Source of the DNA: OLB7 sp966250335 | Lineage (GTDB): Bacteria; Bacteroidota; Ignavibacteria; OLB7 | DNA length: 64,000 bases | Assembly (NCBI GenBank): GCA_966250335.1 | Contig: CBINGZ010000014.1 | Coordinates: forward strand, 1 to 64,000 | Direction: 5' to 3' | Shown: positions 26,272 to 35,567 of the stretch, in pieces | Position numbering within the stretch: position 1 is the first letter of the stretch | Layout: each line of letters opens with the position of its first letter | The notes under the pieces: model-generated | What the model saw: the letters and a program-made list of their open reading frames with translations, nothing else | The model's database searches: none | What the model was told of the DNA's origin: nothing | Program-made: the position numbers and the translations under genes

Positions 26272-27285
26272 ATGTCTGTAGATCTGACGACATCGCTTGT
26301 GATCGGTATATCGTCGCGCGCTCTGTTCGATCTGGAGAAGGAGGATAAGATCTTCCAGGAACAGGGGGTCGACGAGTATATCAGATATCAGGTGGAGCAC
26401 GAGTCCGAAACGCTCCGGAAGGGGGCCGGCTTTCCGCTGGTGGAGGCGATCCTCCGGCTCAACTCGCTGGTCCCCGAAAGGCGCCAGACCGAGGTGGTGA
26501 TCATGTCGCGGAACAACGCCGACTCGGGACTCCGGATCTTCAACTCGATCAACCACTACGGGCTCGACATCACCCGCGCGGCGTTCACCGGCGGGGCATC
26601 GCTCGCTCCCTATCTGCGCGCCTTCGACGTCGATCTCTTTCTCTCGGCGACCGAGATGGATGTCCAGCAGGCGATCAACGCCGGGGTCGCCGCGGCGCTC
26701 ATCTACGAGCCCCCCTCGAACTTCGATCCGAAGGCCGACCAGTTGCGGATCGCATTCGACGGCGACGCGGTTCTCTTCAACGAGGAGTCGGAACTGATCT
26801 ACAAGGAGCAGGGGCTCGACGTCTTCCGCAACCACGAGCGCGACAACGCGGAGAAGCTTCTGGCCGAAGGCCCCTTCGCCAAACTCCTCATGCAGCTCTC
26901 CTATCTGCAGAAGGGACTGAACCAGGTCCCCTCACCGATCCGGACGGCGCTGGTGACCGCGCGGAACAGCCCGGCCCACGAGCGGGTGATCCGCACCCTG
27001 AGAGCCTGGGGCGTCCGCGTGGATGAGGCGTTCTTCATGGGAGGAGTATCGAAGACCGAGATTCTGAAGGCGTTCGGCGCCCACATGTTCTTCGACGACC
27101 AGGATTCGCATCTGCGCGGGGCCGCACAGGTGGTTCCTTCCGCGCGCGTCCCCTATCCGAGCCGGGAGACGGTGGAGAAGATCATCAGGGAAGGGGAGGA
27201 GTCGGCCCCCCCGGCCGACGAAGAGCGGAACGAGCAGGAGGAACATATCGCGTCACGTAACGGCGATTCGCGGCGGACGAGATAG
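26272..27285 (+). CDS. Cytosolic 5'-nucleotidase (NT5C1-like, PF06189)
   Basis: This 337-residue protein matches the bacterial/cytosolic-I 5'-nucleotidase family from end to end: 'LVIGISSRALFDLEKEDKIF', 'SRNNADSGLRIFNSINHYGL', 'ITRAAFTGGASLAPYL', 'FDGDAVLFNEESE' and 'AFFMGGVSKTEIL...FFDDQ'. It should dephosphorylate nucleoside monophosphates (AMP or dNMP) in the cytoplasm. The last 35 residues are a charged, disordered tail. It follows the SRPBCC gene at 8 bp. Confidence 0.87.
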   Translation: MSVDLTTSLVIGISSRALFDLEKEDKIFQEQGVDEYIRYQVEHESETLRKGAGFPLVEAILRLNSLVPERRQTEVVIMSRNNADSGLRIFNSINHYGLDITRAAFTGGASLAPYLRAFDVDLFLSATEMDVQQAINAGVAAALIYEPPSNFDPKADQLRIAFDGDAVLFNEESELIYKEQGLDVFRNHERDNAEKLLAEGPFAKLLMQLSYLQKGLNQVPSPIRTALVTARNSPAHERVIRTLRAWGVRVDEAFFMGGVSKTEILKAFGAHMFFDDQDSHLRGAAQVVPSARVPYPSRETVEKIIREGEESAPPADEERNEQEEHIASRNGDSRRTR

Positions 27286-27298
27286 TATCGTTGCTCGA

Positions 27299-27309
27299 TT
27301 TTTTTTTTT
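27299..27309. terminator. T11 run between convergent genes
   Basis: Eleven consecutive T lie between the nucleotidase stop (27285) and the stop codon of the opposite-strand barrel gene (27309), an efficient transcript end for the + strand. No strong preceding stem was found. Confidence 0.4.
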
Positions 27310-28166
27310 CACATGCGCCACGCGACGTCGAGTCCGAGCATCAGGGTGTTCACCGTTTCCCCTTCATGGATGACCGGCGTCAACCCGATGTCGTAGATGA
27401 TCGATGGGGAGATCAGCCCGTCGCGGGCCCACTCCAGATCGAGAGCTGTTCCGACCCGTATCGAAGTACGCCACCCCTTCATGTTCTCCGTCGGGAGATT
27501 CTCCTCCATCACAAGAGTCGCTCCGCCATCTCTGACCACGATTCCCGGCGTCTCGAACCGGTCCGTTGCGAGGGAAGGGGTAAGATGCCTGTACCAGCTC
27601 CTGCGTCCCTTCGTCACGAAACCGAACGACGGTCCCAGGACCACGCCGCCGTTCAGGGCACGTGAAAGCCGGAGCGGCATGAATTTCACGCCGACGCCGA
27701 TGTCGAGCATGGCGTATTCCAGCTCCACCGTGCTGTGGGCGGTATGGACCGACGATCCCCGGGAGCCGGAGAGAACCATCGTCTCATCCCGTCCCGCGTC
27801 GAAGCTGCCGGAGCGGTCGGTATACTGAACACGGGATACGAGCCATGTTCTGCGGGCGATCCCCTGTTCCAGAACGACTCCGAACAACGGGCCGGGCTTC
27901 AGGCTGGAGCCGAACGCGCAGTCGCACTCCAGGGGGGTCGGGGGAGTCCGGAACCGGCTGAAGGCGACCCCTCCGGCAAGCCCCAGGTAGAGGCTCCCGC
28001 TCCCGCGTGGAGGGTGCTCGAAGTGCGGCGCGGGGGGAACGAATATTTCCGTGAATTTCAGGGCGGTCGGCAACTCCGCTCCGTCGTTCGTCTGACACCA
28101 GGCGCTCCCTGTCAGGCAGATAATCACCGTCACGATCCGGAAGAGCGGACGAAAATATCTTTTCAT
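27309..28166 (-). CDS. Outer-membrane beta-barrel protein
   Basis: This 285-residue protein has a signal peptide ('MKRYFRPLFRIVTVIICLTG', cleavage at AWC-QT), then alternating amphipathic strands ('GSLYLGLAGGVAFSRF', 'VELEYAMLDIGVGVKF', 'LMLGLDVAWRM'). It ends on an aromatic-containing strand, as outer-membrane barrels do. 'ECDCAFGSSLKPGP' gives two cysteines in a loop. No specific porin family was recognised. It is alone on the minus strand, converging with the nucleotidase gene. Confidence 0.7.
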   Translation of the reverse strand: MKRYFRPLFRIVTVIICLTGSAWCQTNDGAELPTALKFTEIFVPPAPHFEHPPRGSGSLYLGLAGGVAFSRFRTPPTPLECDCAFGSSLKPGPLFGVVLEQGIARRTWLVSRVQYTDRSGSFDAGRDETMVLSGSRGSSVHTAHSTVELEYAMLDIGVGVKFMPLRLSRALNGGVVLGPSFGFVTKGRRSWYRHLTPSLATDRFETPGIVVRDGGATLVMEENLPTENMKGWRTSIRVGTALDLEWARDGLISPSIIYDIGLTPVIHEGETVNTLMLGLDVAWRM

Positions 28167-28225
28167 GATATCTGATGTATTATGTATCGATTGCGAAAAT
28201 GATCCCTAAAATCCTCTCGAAAAAT

Positions 28226-28287
28226 CCCCCCGAAGGTGCGCGCTGCTCTCCCCCAATACCGGAAGAACCGCACGTCCCTTCGGGGGG
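28226..28287. repeat. 11-bp perfect inverted repeat
   Basis: CCCCCCGAAGG (28226-28236) and CCTTCGGGGGG (28277-28287) are complementary across a 40-base GC-rich loop. The repeat lies about 60 bases upstream of the minus-strand barrel gene start and so may be in its leader. Confidence 0.5.
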
Positions 28288-28412
28288 TCAGGAGATATTC
28301 CGCTGTTATTCATACATGGGATGCATCTTTCCCAATCCTGCCTCTCCCGCCGCATCAATAAAGCCCGCGCCCTCCCAGCATGCCGATGACCATCGTAATG
28401 GCAGATTTCTGG

Positions 28413-28443
28413 TTGGTACACTCATCGCTTCACCTTATACTTG
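28413..28443 (+). promoter_or_regulatory. Putative promoter (TTG-N20-TATACTTG)
   Basis: TTG at 28413-28415, 20 bases, then TATACTTG, one mismatch from TAnnTTTG. It lies 194 bases before the ATG at 28637. Confidence 0.35.
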
Positions 28444-28636
28444 CGTGCTTGCCGTACTACCTGGAAATGTTGCACCGGATCGTGTGAACATGCTTCTGAT
28501 GAGTAAGACAGTCGTGACCGGCTGTTTGTCACATCGGGATGAGTTCAGCTCCGCCCGTCCGGGACCGGGTGATCCGGAGCGATGAGATCCGGGTCCGGTC
28601 GCATCCCCTTGTTAAACTATCGTGGAGGGATTCATC

Positions 28637-29128
28637 ATGTACGAACGATTCTACGACTTCCGGCTGGAGGATCAGCCTGTCGGATATTTCACGGTCAGGG
28701 ACGACGGTCGTGAGATCTCGATGAACGTCGTTTTCGAGGTGGAGGGAAGGGTGATCGAAAACCCCTTTGCGCTCCGGTACGAAGGGGAGAGAACGATCCA
28801 GTACAGAATCGGCGACGGAGAGTGGACCGACGAAGGGCTTATCTCCCCCGAACATTATCCGACTTCGGCCTATCCGATCCTGCTGGAGATGATGCGGGGG
28901 CCGATGACCTACGTTGCGGTCAGCGAGGCCGACGGCGCGGAGATCGGCGTCACGAGCCTTGTGCGTGACGGGGAGACGGTTCGGGAGATCAGGGAGGAGA
29001 GGATGGTCCGCGAGTTCCGCATGCGCGACGGGATACCGTACCGGATAGACTGGGGAGGCGCCGTCTCCACACTCTGCGACTCCCTTGAGGATGCCGTCCG
29101 GGGGACGAGGCTGGAGCATGTCGCCTGA
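28637..29128 (+). CDS. Conserved-looking hypothetical protein
   Basis: This 163-residue soluble protein of unknown function starts 'MYERFYDFRLEDQPVGYFTV' and contains several beta-strand-like, charged segments ('EISMNVVFEVEGRVIENPF', 'TYVAVSEADGAEIGVTSLV'). No signal peptide or membrane segment is present. The start at 28637 is supported by GGAGGG 9 bases upstream; a GTG 15 bases earlier would overlap this ribosome site. Possibly all-beta. No family was recognised. Confidence 0.6.
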   Translation: MYERFYDFRLEDQPVGYFTVRDDGREISMNVVFEVEGRVIENPFALRYEGERTIQYRIGDGEWTDEGLISPEHYPTSAYPILLEMMRGPMTYVAVSEADGAEIGVTSLVRDGETVREIREERMVREFRMRDGIPYRIDWGGAVSTLCDSLEDAVRGTRLEHVA

Positions 29129-29286
29129 GATGGGAGAGAGGGGCGGGAAGCGTAACGAAGCCGCACGACATTACATCTCGTTGACACGTTCGTGTTATCT
29201 TGGCGGTCCCAGGAGGTGAACGTCCCTCCGACGGTCCTTCCGTTCCAGGAGGGGCCGGACTCTCCGATCATGTCGATACTCCATTC

Positions 29287-29784
29287 ATGAAGAAGTTCCT
29301 TCGCTGGTTCGCTCTCGGCCTTCTCTGCGCGCTTATCGTGATACAATTCTTCCCCGTCGATCGCTCCAATCCTCCGGTGCAGGGGGATATCGGCGCCCCG
29401 GCGGACGTTCAGGCGATCCTGCGCCGCTCCTGCTACGACTGCCATTCCAACGAAGCCAGATGGCCCTGGTACGGATATGTTGCTCCCGCATCGTTTCTGG
29501 TCGAACACGATATAGAGGAGGGACGTGAACACCTCAACTTCTCGGTCTGGAACACCTATCCTGAAAAGCGCAGGCTCCACAAGCTGGAGGAGATCCTGGA
29601 GGAGACCGAGGAGGGAGCGATGCCCCCCGGCAACTACGTCTTCATGCACGGGGACGCCGAGTTGTCGCAGAGCGATATTGCTGCGATCCGCGCCTGGATT
29701 ACCCCCCAGTTGCCTGCGGGGAAGGGAACCGCGGCCGGTGCGGAAGGAGGAAGCGAAGGGGAGAAGCGCGAAGGCGGACTCTAA
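29287..29784 (+). CDS. Haem-binding domain protein (PF14376-like, CxxCH)
   Basis: This 165-residue protein has an uncleaved-looking N-terminal membrane anchor ('FLRWFALGLLCALIVIQFF') and a periplasmic domain with the haem c motif C49-Y-D-C52-H53 followed by 'SNEARWPWYGYVAPASFLVE' and 'GREHLNFSVW'. These are the landmarks of the small haem-binding domain common in Bacteroidota. 'GAMPPGNY' and a C-terminal helix complete the cytochrome-like fold, with a Met as possible second ligand. The disordered Gly/Glu tail is unusual. A role in periplasmic electron transfer is likely; the partner is unknown. Upstream TATCTTGG (29196-29203) resembles a -7 box. Confidence 0.82.
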   Translation: MKKFLRWFALGLLCALIVIQFFPVDRSNPPVQGDIGAPADVQAILRRSCYDCHSNEARWPWYGYVAPASFLVEHDIEEGREHLNFSVWNTYPEKRRLHKLEEILEETEEGAMPPGNYVFMHGDAELSQSDIAAIRAWITPQLPAGKGTAAGAEGGSEGEKREGGL

Positions 29785-29939
29785 GAGAGATCACGAACAA
29801 CGTCATCAGTAATCGAGGCTCACAGGTGGAACAGGGACCCGGCTCGGCCTATGCGGATCTTCGCGAGAATCTTCTACGATCGAGCGCCGGCGAGGCGGGA
29901 GTCGATCCCGGTCCGGGGCGTATCGTATGGGGAGTCATC

Positions 29940-30299
29940 ATGGAGCTTCGGATCAACGAGATCGCGATCTCCACGGTCGCTCTTGCCGACGGCCGGGCGA
30001 GCATCCATATGGAGAACGGCGGCGGGATCATCGGCGGCGGCGCGCACGAGCGTGTCAGGATCGCGGCCTCCTATGCGGCGCTCGTCGCCGAGGAGTGTCG
30101 CGAGTTCACGGCTCCGACCCGGACCTTCCCTCTCCCCGAACCGGATCGCATCACGTTCTATCTGCTGACCGATGAGGGCCCCCGTACCGGGCAGGCCTAT
30201 CCTGATGAACTGGTCGAGGGACGTCACGAACTTTCCCCTCTCTTCATCGCCTGCAACGACCTGATCACGGAGCTGCGGATGATCTCCGCCGCCGGATAA
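29940..30299 (+). CDS. Small hypothetical protein
   Basis: This 119-residue soluble protein is of unknown function ('MELRINEIAISTVALADGRA', 'FYLLTDEGPRTGQAYPDELV'). GGGGAG 6 bases before the ATG supports the start; the longer upstream frame has no ribosome site. Codon use fits its neighbours. It precedes a HAD phosphatase gene by 34 bp, so the two may be one transcript. Confidence 0.55.
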   Translation: MELRINEIAISTVALADGRASIHMENGGGIIGGGAHERVRIAASYAALVAEECREFTAPTRTFPLPEPDRITFYLLTDEGPRTGQAYPDELVEGRHELSPLFIACNDLITELRMISAAG

Positions 30300-30333
30300 G
30301 GTCGTCTCCGATACAACCATCACTGAACCATCG

Positions 30334-30993
30334 ATGCCGAACCAAGCGGATTTCGACGCCCTCATCTTCGACTGCGACGGAACGCTGGTCGACAGCGAGA
30401 CGATCGCCGCCGAGGTCCTTATCCTTCATGCGGCCGAGATCGGACTGCACATTACGATCGATCATGCGGTCTCGTTCAAGGGGAGGAGATGGGACGAGTG
30501 CATGGCGGATCTTGCCGGGCTCTTCGGTTCACCCCTCCCCGACGATTTCTCCCCACGGTTCCGCGACCGGATGGCCGATCAGGTCCGCGAGCGACTGCGG
30601 CCGATGGAGGGAGCCCGCGAACTGGTGGGGTCGCTGACGATACCGTACTGCGTGGCGTCGAGCGCCCCCCGCGCGAAGATCGAGCTGAGCCTGTCGGTGA
30701 CGGGGCTGCTGCCCCTCTTCGAGGGGAGGATCTTCAGTTCGTACGAGGTGGGGAGCTGGAAGCCCGATCCCGGCCTCTTCCTTCATGCGGCGAACGCGCT
30801 CGGGGTCGAGCCGTCGCGATGCGCCGTCGTCGAGGACAGCCTCCCCGGAGTGCGCGCCGGGCTTGCCGCCGGGATGCGGGTCTTCGCCTGGCTGAGCGAG
30901 CCGTGCGAGGAATCGGGCCACGAATCGGTGCGGACGATCGGCGGGCTTGTGGAGTTGCGGGGAATGCTGGAAAAGAAGGCCCCGTACGGTTGA
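30334..30993 (+). CDS. HAD-superfamily phosphatase (beta-phosphoglucomutase/YieH-like)
   Basis: This 219-residue cytoplasmic phosphatase has motif I 'FDCDGTLVDSE' with D13 (nucleophile) and D15, a helical cap (about 25-90), motif II 'CVASSAPRAKIE', motif III lysine in 'SWKPDPGLFLHAA' and motif IV 'CAVVEDSLPGVRAGLAAGMR'. This order fits the subfamily IA phosphatases that act on sugar phosphates or phosphoglycolate. The exact substrate is unknown. Confidence 0.85.
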   Translation: MPNQADFDALIFDCDGTLVDSETIAAEVLILHAAEIGLHITIDHAVSFKGRRWDECMADLAGLFGSPLPDDFSPRFRDRMADQVRERLRPMEGARELVGSLTIPYCVASSAPRAKIELSLSVTGLLPLFEGRIFSSYEVGSWKPDPGLFLHAANALGVEPSRCAVVEDSLPGVRAGLAAGMRVFAWLSEPCEESGHESVRTIGGLVELRGMLEKKAPYG

Positions 30994-31042
30994 GTGAATC
31001 TGCACGGGGCGACCGGAGAGGAGGAGAAGTATCGGGACAGGG

Positions 31043-31570
31043 TTAGAAGTAGAGGCACTCGATGTTGGGAGAGGACGATTCCGGGAGCATGTAGCGTACT
31101 CTCATGGCGCCCTCCATCGTAGCATAGGGCCACATGAGGCGATAGATGACTCGACCGGGGGGAGTGCCCGGGCAACACCGGGAATCCGGCTCGCCGTATA
31201 TGGTCACTATCATGACGAAACCTCCGGTCTCCGGGAGTTGTACGCCGATGCCGTTCGGGTTACCGCTCGGAAAGTCGGGATAACGCTGGAAGTTCTGAAC
31301 CGGATATATATCCTTGAAACTCGGGGGATTTCCTGGGCTCGGAACACAGACGCGGATCGAGACCTGGGTGGCCTTGTTGATCCAGCCGTCGAAGAATTTA
31401 CATGGATCATATCGTGCTGTGACGGTATCGTACCTGTTCAACGGCTCGTGTCCAAAGTTGAGATAGACGGTCGTCGATGGTGTCTGAGAGTCGGCGGGCG
31501 GAAGTTCCGAATCACAGGCGCTCAGCAGCAGGCAGAGTGCGGCGATCGTGAAGATATATCGTTGGCTCAT
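31043..31570 (-). CDS. Hypothetical lipoprotein
   Basis: This 175-residue protein starts 'MSQRYIFTIAALCLLLSAC', a lipoprotein signal with LSAC lipobox. The mature part has four further cysteines (DPCKFF, RVCVPS, RCCPG, ECLYF) and Pro-rich loops, and looks like a small secreted beta-protein. No family was recognised. It lies 94 bp after another lipoprotein gene on the same strand, so the two probably share a transcript. An ATG 33 bases upstream is in frame but would push the leader inward. Confidence 0.6.
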   Translation of the reverse strand: MSQRYIFTIAALCLLLSACDSELPPADSQTPSTTVYLNFGHEPLNRYDTVTARYDPCKFFDGWINKATQVSIRVCVPSPGNPPSFKDIYPVQNFQRYPDFPSGNPNGIGVQLPETGGFVMIVTIYGEPDSRCCPGTPPGRVIYRLMWPYATMEGAMRVRYMLPESSSPNIECLYF

Positions 31571-31664
31571 ATATGTCTTGGTATGATGTTGTTGAGAGTT
31601 CATAGCATGGCGAGGCAGCCGGCGGGCTGCCGTCGGATGGTTGGGATCGGACAGGTGGATGGTC

Positions 31665-32459
31665 CTAGGGGGTGACTTTGAATAAGCCGGACGATATGGT
31701 GCTTCCGTAGATGAAGAACTCTCGGGTCGGTGTGCCGGTGGTCTTACCGTTCCCTCTGGCGACATACATATTCATGTAGCTGTTGTCGGGGAACGGGGCA
31801 AGGGCCGTGATGCTGATCGTGTGGCTGCCGTTGTCGGGTACGATATAGTACCTGCCGTACTGTATCGAGGGGCTTGTACTGTCGACGAACTGCGACGTAG
31901 TCATATCGTACTCGAAGAAGATCACAACCGTGTCGTTCTGCGGATCGGGGTTCCACTGGACGGTGACCGGTGACGCCTTCGAGATCACGCTTCCGGGCGC
32001 GGGTGATATCAGACTGATTTCGGCCGGAACATACATCTGGTCGGTGAACGCCGGGACCCCGTTGGCGGGATTACCGGCAAGGCCCCATGTGGAGACCGCG
32101 CCGAATGTCGGACGGCTGATAGAGAAATACTGACTGTCCGACTCGAAGTTGACCGTCACGTCTCCGGCGGTCATCGTCCCACCGTTTACCGTGGCGGTGT
32201 GAAAGGGCGTTGTGTAGATATTGCCTCCGACATGATACCGCGCGGGATTCGGCCCATGACTCTGGGCCGTCGCGAAGAAGTAGCCGTAGCCGGACTTCCC
32301 TGTATATCCGAGCCAGGGAAAGAGCGGAGATATGGACGTCGGCTCCGGCTTGTAACCGATCGGTATCGTATCATCCGAACACCCCGTTCCAAGTATCATA
32401 CCGACTGCCGCTATAATTGCGGCTCCCATGATGTTCCTGCGTGGAAATTCTCGTACCAT
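31665..32459 (-). CDS. Hypothetical lipoprotein
   Basis: This 264-residue protein has a signal 'RRNIMGAAIIAAVGMILGTGC' ending in a lipobox (GTGC), with the mature part starting SDDTIPIGYKP. It is predicted to be beta-rich, with an Ig-like or fibronectin-like segment around 'LISPAPGSVISKASPVTVQW' that is typical of surface lipoproteins. GGAGGA lies 7 bases before the ATG. A well-formed promoter is located at 32556-32586. It is probably the first gene of a two-lipoprotein operon. No ligand is inferable. Confidence 0.65.
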   Translation of the reverse strand: MVREFPRRNIMGAAIIAAVGMILGTGCSDDTIPIGYKPEPTSISPLFPWLGYTGKSGYGYFFATAQSHGPNPARYHVGGNIYTTPFHTATVNGGTMTAGDVTVNFESDSQYFSISRPTFGAVSTWGLAGNPANGVPAFTDQMYVPAEISLISPAPGSVISKASPVTVQWNPDPQNDTVVIFFEYDMTTSQFVDSTSPSIQYGRYYIVPDNGSHTISITALAPFPDNSYMNMYVARGNGKTTGTPTREFFIYGSTISSGLFKVTP

Positions 32460-32555
32460 GATTCGTCCTCCGTCGGAGTTGAATGAGATGATTATACTTC
32501 GGCCCGCTTTTCGCGAACCGCCTACCATCGACCGGCAATCATAGAGTATCGTGCT

Positions 32556-32586
32556 CAAACATAAATTCATGGGCGGCCCGCCGCAA
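32556..32586 (-). promoter_or_regulatory. Promoter of the lipoprotein pair (TTG-N20-TATGTTTG)
   Basis: Read on the minus strand: TTG (32586-32584), 20 bases, TATGTTTG (32563-32556), an exact match to the Bacteroidota consensus. The leader to the ATG at 32459 is about 95 bases. Confidence 0.5.
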
Positions 32587-32836
32587 CCATGAAAAAATGA
32601 GTATATCGTGTTCTCAGATACCCGGTCCCGACAAGGGACTTGCTCCGATCCCCCGCCCGGGGTAATTTGTCGGCCGATGCCCTAATCTCGAACCGCGCTC
32701 CGCCGACGCACGACATGTCGTGTCGCGTAGTGTCTTAATTATCGCCGTCGGACGGCTGTTCCCGTCCGGCGGGTTGGGGCCTGCATCGTGGGAACGGGTC
32801 GGATTCGCCGTGCTGCCGGCGGATCCGCTGTCGTGG

Positions 32837-32865
32837 TTGTCGTCGGTATGCTGCCCGTACGTTTG
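32837..32865 (+). promoter_or_regulatory. Promoter of the epimerase gene (TTG-N18-TACGTTTG)
   Basis: TTG at 32837-32839, 18 bases, then TACGTTTG at 32858-32865, an exact -7 match. The ATG at 32929 is 63 bases further. Confidence 0.4.
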
Positions 32866-32928
32866 ATCTTCGTTGTCCCTCTTTTCCCGTGCATGATGTA
32901 GTCACACAATTATTTTTTCTTGAAAATC

Positions 32929-33918
32929 ATGAAGGTTGTTATTCCCGGGGGGTCGGGGCAGGTAGGAACCATGCTCGCGAGGGAATTATGGAACGATGGT
33001 TGTGATGTGGTTGTCCTAAGCCGAAAAGTCTTCGACGCCCCGTGGCGCGTGGTGGCGTGGGATGCCGGAAAACTCGGAGCCTGGGCGTCGGAACTCGACG
33101 GCGCCGACGCGGTCATCAATCTTGCCGGACGAAGTGTCAACTGCCGATATACCGCGGCGAACAGGGAGGAGATCATGGAGTCTCGGATCGATTCCACCCG
33201 TCTCCTCGGCAGGGCGATCGGGCAGGCGGAACGGCCTCCCAGAGTCTGGCTCCAGATGAGCACCGCGACCATCTATGCCCACCGCTACGATGCGCCGAAC
33301 GACGAACTCACAGGTATCATCGGAGGGGAGGAACCCGACGTCCCCGATACATGGCGGTTCAGTGTCGATGTGGCGCGAAGCTGGGAGAAGGCGTTCGACG
33401 AGGCTGTCACCCCTCGAACCAGAAAGGTCAAGCTCCGGTCGGCGCTGATCCTGAGCCCCGACAGCGGCGGGGTCTTCGATACGCTCCTCGGTCTGGTCCG
33501 CCACGGCCTGGGGGGGCGCGCCGGTCATGGACGCCAGTATGTCTCATGGATCCATCACCATGATTTCATCGAGTCGGTCTTCTTTCTCCTCGATCGTGTC
33601 GATATCGAAGGGGTCGTCAATCTCACGGCCCCCCATCCGGTGCCGAACGACCTCTTCATGCGGATTCTGCGGCAGGCGTGGGGAACACGGGCCGGGCTCC
33701 CCGCCTCCGAGTGGATGCTGGAGGTGGGAGCCAGGCTGATGCGGACGGAAACCGAACTGATCCTCAAGAGCCGGCGGGTGGTGCCGGGAAGATTGCTGAA
33801 GGAGGGATTCACCTTCAAGTTCCGTCTCTGGCCCGACGCGGCGCGCGATCTCTGCTCCGCATGGAGAGCCGAACGGGGGAATCGGTATCCCGACTCCCCG
33901 CTATTTGACGCCGCCTGA
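32929..33918 (+). CDS. NAD-dependent epimerase/SDR protein (TIGR01777/SDR39U1 family)
   Basis: This 329-residue extended short-chain dehydrogenase starts with the nucleotide-binding 'MKVVIPGGSGQVGTMLAREL'. 'DAVINLAGRSVNCRYTAANR' is the hallmark of the TIGR01777 family. 'WLQMSTATIYAHR' supplies the active-site Ser/Tyr region, and 'YVSWIHHHDFIESVFFLLD' and the C-terminal 'LILKSRRVVPGRLLKEGF' complete the match. Substrates are unknown for the family. The spacing to the next gene is 127 bp. No Shine-Dalgarno is seen before the ATG. Confidence 0.85.
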   Translation: MKVVIPGGSGQVGTMLARELWNDGCDVVVLSRKVFDAPWRVVAWDAGKLGAWASELDGADAVINLAGRSVNCRYTAANREEIMESRIDSTRLLGRAIGQAERPPRVWLQMSTATIYAHRYDAPNDELTGIIGGEEPDVPDTWRFSVDVARSWEKAFDEAVTPRTRKVKLRSALILSPDSGGVFDTLLGLVRHGLGGRAGHGRQYVSWIHHHDFIESVFFLLDRVDIEGVVNLTAPHPVPNDLFMRILRQAWGTRAGLPASEWMLEVGARLMRTETELILKSRRVVPGRLLKEGFTFKFRLWPDAARDLCSAWRAERGNRYPDSPLFDAA

Positions 33919-34045
33919 ATATATTGTCGCCGACGGCTCACCGACCGGTCTCACCGGGCCGCGAGATACACGCGGTTCCCGGCTCCTCCTTGACCGGACC
34001 CGAGCCGTCGCAACCCCGGCTAGAACCAAACTGCACAGGCATTGC

Positions 34046-35554
<1,509 letters not shown>

Positions 35555-35567
35555 GAGGAGATCGGCT

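Larger units (their letters stand above)
28167..28636. other. 470-bp divergent intergenic region with a hairpin and a promoter
   Basis: This is the spacer between the outer-membrane barrel (-) and a hypothetical gene (+). It holds the 11-bp inverted repeat at 28226-28287 and a TTG-N20-TATACTTG promoter at 28413-28443. No credible coding frame or RNA gene was seen. Confidence 0.5.
32460..32928. other. 469-bp divergent intergenic region with two opposing promoters
   Basis: This is the spacer between the lipoprotein gene (-) and the epimerase gene (+). It holds a minus-strand promoter (32556-32586) and a plus-strand promoter (32837-32865) about 250 bp apart, with no coding frame. The middle is rich in short GC palindromes. 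Confidence 0.5.
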
